Assembly (NCBI GenBank): GCA_017475265.1
Contig: JAFVFY010000082.1
Span: forward strand, 29,010-93,009
Reading direction: 5' to 3'
Source: Prevotella sp.
GTDB taxonomy: Bacteria; Bacteroidota; Bacteroidia; Bacteroidales; Bacteroidaceae
DNA length: 64,000 bases
The translations under genes and the position numbers were made by a program. Position 1 is the stretch's first letter, and every line of letters starts with the position of its first letter. Positions 18,260 through 28,600 of this stretch are shown here, piece after piece. The notes beneath the pieces were generated by a model. It was not told where the DNA came from. It saw nothing but the letters and a program-made list of their open reading frames with translations, and ran no database searches.

Positions 18260-18512
18260 GAGCAAAGTGCGTGGGCTGGCTGATGTAAGTGCGTAGGTTA
18301 GATGATGTAAGTGCGTAGGTTAGATAATGCAAGTGCGCGGGTTAGATGAGCTACGTCAGCTGGTTAGATGAACAAACCCAGCACGTTTGTTCAGCAAACG
18401 CACTGGGTTTGTCCAAGCAAAAGAGCTGGTTTTGTTCAGCAAAAGCTATGGTTTTGTTCAACAAAAGCGCTGGGTTTGTTCAGCAAAAGCTATGGTTTTG
18501 TTCAACAAAAGC
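18260..18512 (+). repeat. 22-bp tandem repeat array between the 354-aa gene and giant B
   Basis: About 11.5 units with a strict 22-bp period, drifting in sequence from one end to the other. At the left end units read like GATGTAAGTGCGTAGGTTAG. At the right end they read TCAGCAAAAGCTATGGTTTT, and several contain the near-palindrome TTTTGTTCAACAAAA. It ends three bases from the stop codon of the 354-aa gene (18516-18518). The remaining intergenic DNA, 17959-18259, holds the leader and promoter of giant B. Confidence 0.9.
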
Positions 18513-18515
18513 ACA

Positions 18516-19580
18516 TCATCTGATGATGATGATTTGACCTTGGGCATTCTTCTTCCACATTCTCTTGAGGGGTGAGAGGGGAGAGGAATATGTTTCCGCA
18601 TTGAGCCTACGTCCCTGAAGATCATACCATTTGCTATTTGACCATTTACTATTTACGATTTCACTTATTCCGGTTGTGGTGGAGTCTTCAATGATGATCC
18701 TTGCCCCACGTGAGCCAGCGAGGAAGTCGGCGATGTAGGCGCGGTTGGCGGGAATCTCTGTGCCCGTGAAGAGCCAGAAGCCTATATCGCCCGTCTCTTT
18801 CGAGTGGCCGAGGGTGAGCACGCTGTTGGCCGTTACTCCCGTAGGCTCGGTAGTGCCCTTCAAGATAGAAGACTGCCCATTGTCCTTTGCCCATTGCTCC
18901 TTGGCTACATTCAGGTTTTCGTCATCGATGACGGCGGAGAGCCATTCATAGGTGGTCTCGCCATCCACCTTCAGCAAAACAGGGGTGTCCTTTGGCAGCA
19001 CACTGGCCTTGACCTCCTCCATCACCAGATCTCCGTCCTCGATGCCGGTGGCGTCATAGAGGGTGACACCGTCGGGTACACGGGCGTCGAAGGGCAGGCA
19101 GGTGGTGGCATAGCCCTCTGTGTAGAAGGTGGTGGTGACGGGGGCGGGGAGGTCGATGTAGTAAGGGTCGGTGACCTTGCCCACACGCTGGTTGGTGCTG
19201 AACGTAAGCCCTTGGTCTACCTCGATGACGCGTCCTTCAGTAAACACCTTGAAATGGAGTGGCTGTCCCTTGGTACTGCCGTAAACCGTCATCATCAGCA
19301 GGCTTGTGTAATCCTCATCATAGTCCTTGGGGCTAGACTTGCCGCGTAGCTCGTCGCCACAGAAGACGGCCACGACGGTCTCGTTGCCAAGCACCTCGTT
19401 ACTGACGGGTACCCATTGGCCATTGACCATGGTAACCATACGCACATAGCCCGTGATGTTCATGCTATTGTCGTATTGTCCTTTTTCCACATCGCCAAAG
19501 GGGTCTGCCGTCTGGGCTATGAGGCTGGCACTCCCCAGGAAGAGGAGTGCCAGCATACTATTGATTCTCTTAAACATCAT
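18516..19580 (-). CDS. Secreted 354-aa partner of giant protein A, with Prevotella C-terminal tail
   Basis: A paralogue of the 352-aa protein at 7077-8135, alike along its whole length. It has a signal peptide ending near SLIAQ, followed by TADPFGDVEKGQYDNSMNITG, which resembles the ADPFGEVDKYKYPDNM segment of the paralogue. The module with VVAVFCGDELRGK follows, then TTTFYTEGYATTCLPFDARV and the tail KWYDLQGRRLN to QGQIIIIR. The last part is nearly identical at DNA level in both copies. It starts 32 nt behind giant A, so the two are almost certainly co-transcribed. Two adjacent ATG codons (19580 and 19577) are possible starts. The stop codon lies next to the 22-bp array. Function unknown; a co-secreted partner of giant A is inferred from context and the shared module. 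Confidence 0.85.
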   Translation of the reverse strand: MMFKRINSMLALLFLGSASLIAQTADPFGDVEKGQYDNSMNITGYVRMVTMVNGQWVPVSNEVLGNETVVAVFCGDELRGKSSPKDYDEDYTSLLMMTVYGSTKGQPLHFKVFTEGRVIEVDQGLTFSTNQRVGKVTDPYYIDLPAPVTTTFYTEGYATTCLPFDARVPDGVTLYDATGIEDGDLVMEEVKASVLPKDTPVLLKVDGETTYEWLSAVIDDENLNVAKEQWAKDNGQSSILKGTTEPTGVTANSVLTLGHSKETGDIGFWLFTGTEIPANRAYIADFLAGSRGARIIIEDSTTTGISEIVNSKWSNSKWYDLQGRRLNAETYSSPLSPLKRMWKKNAQGQIIIIR

Positions 19581-19612
19581 ATCAATTTACGTATTACGTG
19601 TTACGAATTGAT

Positions 19613-22600
19613 TTACTTCACCTGCTTCTGTCCGTCCACGATGTAAACACCCTTACGCAATTTACGATTTTCGGATTCACGATTTACAATCTTGCGTCCC
19701 TGCAAATCGTACACCGCATCAGTATCAAATCGTGAATTGTCAATTTGTAAATCGCAAATGGATTTGATGCCGGTGGCGTTGGCAAGGTCGATGATGAACG
19801 GAACCTTCGGGGTACCGATGACGGCGTCGGTCTCGTAGGTGATTTGAGCGTTGAGCGTTGAGATTTGAGAGTTGCCGTCGCTGACGCGGAAGTTAAGTGT
19901 ACAAGTCTCGTCTCCAGGAATGGTGATGTAGATCATTCCACGCTCGTCAGTGACGGCGGCCTCACGGCACTCGTCGCCAGCAAAGACTCCAAGCTCGGCA
20001 CCGCTGACAGGCTGACCGTCAGCCACAACCTGGGCGATGAGCACCATGTTGGCGGGATAGTTGCGATAGTCAACGGGAGTAAACGTTGTGAGTTGAGCGT
20101 TGAGAGTTGAGAGTTGAGAGTTGAGGGTTGGCTGCGCCATGCGGGCTGCGGCACCAGTGGCGGCCTTGTTGGGATAGGTGAGGGTGTGGTCCACCTTAGC
20201 CTGAATCTTATATCCCTGTCCGGGAGTCAATTGCTTCAGGTTGCCCAGCCACTCATACTCATCGTAGTAGGCCACGCCATGCTGACCCTTTATGATTTCG
20301 CCATCCTCAGGCCCCATATTGGCCAGTGCCTCGTTGACGCTCATCACCGACAGACTGTTGTAGGCCACCCACGTCCATTTGCCGTTACCAGCAATGTTGA
20401 TGGATTCCTCGTCGCTCTTGACCTTATGGCCAGTGACGCAGAGTGTCAGATCCTCATTAGCCTGCACCGTATACATCTCAAGGTTGTTCATCTGCTCAAG
20501 GTCACCTATCCATTTCTTTCCAGTATATTCGCTATAGATGCCGTTGTTTTTCACCAGCTCCACCTTGCTGTCAGCCTTCGAGAACACGTTGGTCACGGTG
20601 AAGGGATTGGGTTTCACAGCGAGCGACATCCAGTTCCAGCCGTAGGCCAGGTCGATGTTCTGCTCCACTTCGTCGGTGGCATTGAGGATGATGGGATTCT
20701 TGTATGTACCCCACATCTGGTTTGTCACGAATGTAATACTCTCGCTCGTGGTCACCACAGGATATATCGTACCCGTGGAGGCCTCAAACACCTTGAAGGT
20801 CACAGCTTTCTCATTATCTTCATTATCACCATAGATGGTCATGGTGCAGAAGTAGCTGTCATAGCGGCTGTTGTACTCAGGATGAACCACGCCACGGCAC
20901 TCGTTGTTGATGAAAGCACCCACGATGTCATCCTCGTCACGACAGGGCACGTTGAGAATTTGCAGGTTTCCGACAAGGTTCATCGTCTCCTCATATTTTG
21001 CGGGGGTCACGGCCCAGTCGGGTTCCTCGGCCTTCACTTTCAGGTTGAGGGTCAGCGGCTCGCTGATGTTGTCATTGCCAGTGAGGTAGATGGTTTCCTC
21101 GTACTTGCCAGTGGGAACGCTCTCGGCTACGGTGAAGGTGATGGTCTTCGACAGCTGAGCCTTCAGTGTTCCGCTGGTGGCACTGGCAGTTAGCCATGAG
21201 GGCAGACCTGTGAGTGTCCAGTTCTCCGACGTACCACTCTCATTGGCGAAGGTGGCCTCGAAGGTAGCGGGTTCGCCGACCTGCTTCTCAAGCGTCACGT
21301 CGGTCTCGCCCTTCCACAGCAGACTGTTCTGACGCACGAAGGCCGTCCAGCTTGCAGCATTCGACTCGTTGCCGTTGAGGTCTTGCACGGCCCTCACGGT
21401 GAACTGCAACGTCGTACCCTCTAATCGGGCAGGTGTCTCGTTCAGCGTGATGATGATGCCACGCTCGTTGGCCACGTAGTTGTATTCCACGTTGGTGGCC
21501 TCGGGCTTCACCTTTAGGGCAGGAGCCTCGTCGGTGTAGTTGAGAGTGGAGGGTTGAGAGTTGAGAGTTGTCACCTCTGCGGTCAGACCGCTGCCTGTGA
21601 GATCCTCGTCATTGCTTACCGAGGTGATGAGTCCGTTGTTGGGGTCACGTGTCATCTTCTCGAAGGAGTAGTAGGCTGCCAGTCCGCTCTCGTCACCGAC
21701 AAGGCGCTGTGTGCGCTGGCTACTGAGCAGGTCACCGGTCATCGAAGCGTTCCAGATGCGGATTTCGTCGACCAAACCTTTGAAGAAGGTGCCGGCATCG
21801 CCTCGCTGCGAGCCCACATAGAGCGTTGCGCCCTCAAGAGCGGGCACTGCCGATGCCGAGAAGGTCTTCACGGCCTTGCCGTCGACGTAGGCCGTGGCGT
21901 TGCCGTTGCGCAGCACATTGAGTGCCAGGTGGTGCCAGGCGTTGTCGAGGACGTTGCTGCTGGTCAGCTCGGTGTCTGAGCCATTGGCCTTCATAGTGAG
22001 GCCGCCGTTGGCGTTGAAGCCGATGCCCACAGAATTAGTGTTGGCAGCGAACAGTGTGCTTGCTGCACTCTGGTCGGCCTTTGCACCCTTGAACCACATT
22101 TCCACGGCGTAGTCATCCGTTTGCGAGGGGCTGCAGGCAGAGATGTTCAGTTTCAGGGTCTTCGTGCCGTCGAGGGTGACAGCCTTGTTATCGTTGTTCA
22201 GATACCACGTGCTGGCAGGCATGGTGAGGTGGCGGCTGCGGGCATAGTCGCGAATTTCTGTGCCGTTGCCCTCGTCCATCTTCCAGTAGCCGATGAGGTT
22301 GGGCGTGGAAGGCTTCTTCGTGAAGTACATCTCGGCCTGTGCCTCCTGCATGGTGCGTGCCTTGTCCCAGAGGGTCAGCTCGTGGATGGCACCCTTGAAG
22401 TTCTGTCCCAGCGTGATGCTGCCAGAGCCGGCATAGTCGGCTACAGCCACGTAGGCAAACAGGTCCTTGGTGTCGTTGGCCGTTACGGCGCGTGCGTATA
22501 GGTGGCTGCTACCCTCATCATAGTTGTAGGAGAAGGTCAGGAATGTCCAGGTGTCCTTCTCAATGGCATTGGTAGAGACATAGTCATTGCCGCCAATGGA

Positions 22601-25600
22601 GGCCACAAGCTTGTCGTTAGCGTCAATGCTCAGTTTGAACTTCTCGTTGCCGTTGCCGTGGGTAAGGATGTCACCGGCTGCGGTCACACGTACCCACATA
22701 TCAGCCGAGAAGCTCTTCTTGGCCAAGTTGAAGCCGGCCTGTGTATAGGCGGCGCGATCAGTGCCCTGTGCCGACAGAGCCACGTCGTGCTGCAGCTCGT
22801 AGCCGTTGAGCACACCACTGACGATGATGTTGTTCTTCGTCAGCATCTCCTTCTGGATGTCCTCGTTGAAGGTCACGCTGATCTCGTCACCGCCGTTGAG
22901 CACGCCGTCGCTCGGGCTGGCAGCGCCGAAGAGCTGCGGACGCTTCAGGTCTTTCACCAGCGTCAGCACGTCGCTCTCAGCGGTCACCGTTTTGCCGGAG
23001 TAGATTGTCGAACTCTGTGCGCGGAATTGGTATGTACCGTCAGCCCATTTAGCTTCCCTCATGTCTATCGGCAGTTCTATGGCACCATTTTCGGGAAGCA
23101 GCTCTTGACTGTTGTTTGCGCGGACGCTCTCGCTCGGGATATAGCTCTGTAGCAGGCTCCATGTCTGCTTGCCCGGCTCCATGTACTGTAGGTCGACGCT
23201 CTGCAGACCGGCAAAGTAGCGATTGAAGCCCGTCACGCGGAATGTCACACCATCGTTCACGTTGGCTGTGTTCACCGTCGTCTTGTCCATGGCCATGATG
23301 ACTGGCGTGCTGGCGGGCACGAACTCGGCCGAGATGGTCACCTCGCTCCTGAGGTCGTCCTGACAAGTGCTGGTCAGGGCCAGTGTGATGTCGGCATACT
23401 TCGTAATGGCGGCGTTGCCCTGCTCTAAGGTGAGAATCATCTTCACCGTCTCGCCGGCAGGCACTAACACGGTGCGTCCGTTCTCGATAGGACCGGTGGG
23501 CAGACTCAGCCTGGCGCCGAGCGGGTTGGTGCCGTCAACAGGAATGAGGTTGAAGTAGCAGTCGGTCTTCGTAATCGAGTTGTTCCTCAGCAGCAGCTCA
23601 AACTGAGCCTGGCCGCCAGTGGGAATGCCCGTCAGCATGTTGTTGTCGCAGGCTATTTCCGGCTGCTCTATCTGCATGGTGGCCTCCGACAGTACTTTCG
23701 ATTCACCCTCTTCTTTGTAGTATTTCGTCAGCACCTCACCCTCATACGGACATGAGCTTTGTCCGCCTAAGGTGCGGAATATCGGGCCATGGGTTCCCGC
23801 AGCCGGGAAGATGTCCATCGAGAACGAATCGTCGGCACCGCTGTCGGCCAGCGTGTAGCTGAAGGTTGCCGAATTCTCCGTCTCGTCAGTTACGGTTGAG
23901 CCATTTTCTCTTATCAGGTTGTAAGTGGTCTCGACATCACCACCCATTCCATTCCATGTAAATCCGAGGTCAGTAAAGAAATTGTATGTCCAGTTGGTCG
24001 TCTTTGAGTAGGTTGTGGCAAAACCTGAAGAACGCGTTGTCGACTCATTGATTTCCGAACCGCCGCCAAACGACACATTCTTCTTTCCGTGGCCTTCATT
24101 GTACGTCTTTAACTTAGTTTCCTCATTGAGAGCGATGGCATCCTGCCAAGCCTTAATCTCTGAATTATAGTATTGCACCTTGTCGAGCTGTGTGGTTTCG
24201 TTGCCCACCTTCACAATGAGAACCTTGTAGGTGCCCGGCTCGCCGAATTGTTCATCCACCGGCCCCCATTCCGTGACATACATGGTCGCGCCACTCTGGT
24301 TGACGAATGTCGACGTATCAGCAACCTGGGTGAGCAGGTCGTTGCGCAACGTCTTCAGGTTGGGAATGATAACATTCTCAATCTGGTATTCCGTATAGAT
24401 AAAGTTTGTATTAAACTTTGTGCCAATGGTGATGACATCATCGACGTCCACCTCCAGCGTGCCGTTGGCTTTGGACATCAGTCCCACCGATCGTGCGTTG
24501 CCGAAAAGCAGGTTCTGGCTCTGGCCTATATAGAGGTCGCCGTCGGCACCAATAAATTCGGGGTCGCTGCTCGTGCTGATGGCACGGGTCACCTCAAGTG
24601 TCGTGACGGTTGAGCCGATAGTGTCTTTCTGCTCAGTACGGTCGAAACCATTGGACACATCGGCAATAAAATCATATTCGTTCTGATTGGAACAGTATAA
24701 CGTACCAGTATTCGTCACAACATCAGCTCCCGCATGGAGGTTAACCATGAAATTGTTTGCTTCAGCAAATGTCCTGATGGTGTCTCTGGTGTGGATGGTC
24801 ACTGAACCAGTTTCCCAGGTGGCAAACGACGAGTCGCCATACGGGTCGTGCAGAATCATCTCCACTTTGCTCGGGCCCTCCGTGACGTAGTTAGTACCTG
24901 AGGGCAGGTCGCCGAAGACGATGCCGGTGAGTCCCTGCCAGCTGTAGTCGCCGGCGCCATTGTTGTAGGTCATGTTCAAAGTACGGGTGAAGTCGCCCTG
25001 GATATTGGGCAGACCAGCCTTCCACGAGTACGTTGCTTTGCCAACCGAGTCGAGCAGCAGTTGGTTGCTCTTCAGATCGACCACCTTTCCGGCATTTTCC
25101 GCGGCATCGGCTCTATACACCTCCTGGCTTGAGCTCATCGCATTGCTGATGGTCACCACAACATCCTTCAGCGGCACCTTCGATGTATGGCCATTATCAT
25201 AGTTCGTGTAAGTCTCATAGCCCTCCAGGTCGAAGTTGTAAGTACCCAACTCCGAGAAGATAGGATAGTCGAAGTTGTAGGTCACAGTACCGTTGTTCAC
25301 ACTATAGAGGTTAGCCTTGAGCTTCTTGCCGGTGCTCAGGTCATTGTACTCAGCTTTTGCGTCGCCAAATGCTCCTACGGGTGCATCTTTCTGCGAGACG
25401 TTCAGCACGGGCTGGGTGTGCAGGGTCTGCTGGAATGCAGCCACATAGTCGAAATAGCGGAAGCCGCCGTTCTCCGTCGGGACGCTGTCCTGCAGCACGG
25501 TCGTTGCGTCGCTGGCATCGATGCGTGGCAGTTGCTCAGAGTTGAACACATAGTTGGCTTGTCCTTCGGTGCTCTCCATCACTACCGACAGCACCTTGTA

Positions 25601-28600
25601 GTCCAATGGTGGCAGCATGACACCAAACTCGCCCGTCTCGCCATCGGTGGTGATAACGACCTTCTTGGCATCGTTGTCGTATGCTCCGCCCGTGCGGTAG
25701 GCCACGCCGGGTTTTGTCATGCCCTCAATAGTGGGCACGTCGGTATTGGTGGCTACAGGCCGGAAGCCTGTGCTCACCAGCCCATCCGTTTCCTCCTCGG
25801 CATTCATCATATACCTTGTGTCGGGTATCTCAAGGGTGATGACGGCCTTGCCGATGTTGTTCTCGCTAAGACCGAAGCCTAAAGGCTTGTTACCCTCGAT
25901 GGCACCACCCACCACGCGTCCGGCTACCGGCACCAGCGTGTTGTCGATGAAACGCAGGCCCGACAACGGGTTCTTGAACTCCATCGTGACCTCGTTCAGG
26001 CCCGTCGGGTCTTCGGGGATGCGACCGTTGTTCACAAAGGTGTGGCCGTCCCTGACGGCAGAGATATAGTGCTTTCCGATGGGCACGTCGATGACGAACT
26101 CACCGTCCTGGTTGGTCATCACCGCCTCGTTGTCGCGCGCCACAGCACGACCGTCCACATAGATTTGCACGCTGTCAACCGGGATATTGGTGCCGGCGTA
26201 GATGATGGTGCCACTCACCTCGAAGGAACTGACATCGGTGAAATCGACGCTGTTGTGTACCACCGACGAAGTGCTGATGAAGCGGCTCTGCTTCTGGGGA
26301 GAGAACTCATGGCTGTTGAGCGTCGGAATGATATTGAAGTTCGTACCCTCGCCGCTGAACGGCACTCCCTGGATGATGTAGTTGCCATCGATGTCGGTCT
26401 TGGCCTTTAGCTTCAGTTCATCAGGCGTGAACGTATCGCTCTCGGCGTTGTTGCCCACCTCGCCATGATGCTGGTGATAGACGGTGAGGGTGCGCGAATA
26501 GTCGAAGAACTTACGTTTCAGCCCCTCGTCGAAGGTCCAGTAGGTCTCTAAGCCCGCCTCGTTGCCCACGAGCAGATGGTCGTAGTTCTCCATGACCTCG
26601 TCTTCGGTGAGGCACTTCGTCCACAGACGGAACTCATCGGCATAGCCCTGGTAATAGCCCAGTGATAACTGTTTGGCGCCAGCGAGGCTCAGGGTGCCGT
26701 CCATCGTCAGCGTTTCCATCTTCGTCACCGCCATGCCCGCAGCGTCGAAGGATATCAGGTAGCCTGTCAGCGTGCCAGCCTTGCGCGTCAGCGCGAAGTG
26801 GTTATACTGTCCGGCGGTCAGTCGGAGATTGTTGAAGGTCAGGGTACTCTCACCGTTGACCAGCGTCAGCTTGCCATTGGCGTCCATGCCCACATAGCAG
26901 GTCTCGCCGTTCAGACGCACCATTTTGGTCTCGGTCAGCTCACTGGGATTCAGCCACAGTTGAATGCTGAAGTCGCCGTTGGAGAACTTGTCGGCGGCGT
27001 ATGCATCGTTGGGGTAAGTCCACTTCACCGAGCCGGCAATGTTGGTGAAGTGTATGGAGCGGTACTGGCTTCCGCTCTCGGCCGACGAACCGGTCTTCTG
27101 TGCAATCACCTGTACGCCTTCCACCGAGCTGCCCGACGAGCCGTAGGTGATGCGACCGCTCACGGTGCCCGTGGTCTTGGCAAAGCCAATGTCGGCTATG
27201 TCGTTGGTGATTTCCGTACCGTCTGCACATTTGTCAATCACCGTCACGCGGTAGTCGTAATAGACGCCCGGCAGCGGCGTGTCGTCGTCGTAGGCCAGAT
27301 TTTCGTCCTTGCTCGACATGCGGGTGAGCTGGGTCCATGCCTCGTTTTCAATCTCGGCGGTGCGGCGTTCCACGACGTAGGTCTTGGCATCGGTGGAGCC
27401 TTGCAGGTCGACGCTCCACGCCAGTTTCACCTTGCCCGGATGGTTGCCCTTCGTGGCATTGAGGGAATAGAAGAGTGTGCCGTTGCCGATGGCGCGCTTG
27501 GTGAACACCGCCGTGTCGGCCAATAACTCCGTGTCATTGACGACCCCCTGTATACGGTAGGTGTGGGGGTCGCAGGCGTTCAGCGGCTCCTCAACGTATG
27601 GGACACCATTCTCGTCAATGCCATCCTGGCGGTTGTTGTGCTGATTGGTAGTGCGGTGTATCCACTTGAATACACCCTGCATGTCCTCGGGCGTGATGGT
27701 GTAGATGGGCGTTGTCTCGTTGTCAACGTAGATGCGGAACTGGTGGCCCCAGCCCTCGGGAAGTTGGTCAGAGGTCCAGGTGAACACGATGCTGTCGGAA
27801 TAGCTCCTCGCTTCTGCATTGTCAACGGGCACCTTGCGCGTGGTGTTCACCTTATTAGCATTCTCCGCCCTTGTGGTTGATTTCAGGCTTTTCACCTTCG
27901 TATCTTTGGGCCAGTGCCTCCATACATAATAGATTTCATACTCCAAGTCAGTCTCGTTGGGGAAGTCCTTGTCGATATAGGTGTATGTGCCTGTGTCCGG
28001 GTTGTAATTAAGGTTGGTATATCCTCCCTCAGTTACTCGCTGATACACCGAATCGACTAAGACACCGTTGCGGTAGATCATCCACCGGGTGTCCCAATCG
28101 CCAATGGAATAATTCGTGTTGTCACCCTTCCACGTCAACTTCACCTGGTTGTTCAACTGTATGAACTCCGTATTCTCGATGACGGCTTTAGGGAAGGGGG
28201 AGAACGTTAATGTAGAGGCCATTTTATTATAGTACGACGTTGAATTTTTGTTGTCCCTGTCGTTATCGTGCGTGAACTCATGGTAAGGCGTAATCGTGAA
28301 TTTTGTCCGGAAATCCATGCCAATATCCTTCAAGTTGAAAGTGTATGAACCGTTGGCATATTTGTTTGGGTCCTTGAATCCGATTGCCCTACTCCAGCCA
28401 CCATTAATCTGAGTGCAGATATGTGTCTCGCCGTCGGTATTGCGTGAAGTTCCTTCGAACTTGTAGGGAACGGTTATCGTGCTGTCGGGGGAAATGCTCC
28501 ACTCGGTGTTCCACGAAATAGTGCGGACATTGAAGGTATAGGGCGTTGCAATACTGTAGCCATCCTTTGAGATGAAGTGATTGTCTCTGCCATCTTCCTT

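Noticed and set aside
18260-18512. Possible CRISPR array
   Set aside because: Units are contiguous with no spacers, the period is 22 bp, and no cas genes are nearby. It is a tandem repeat.
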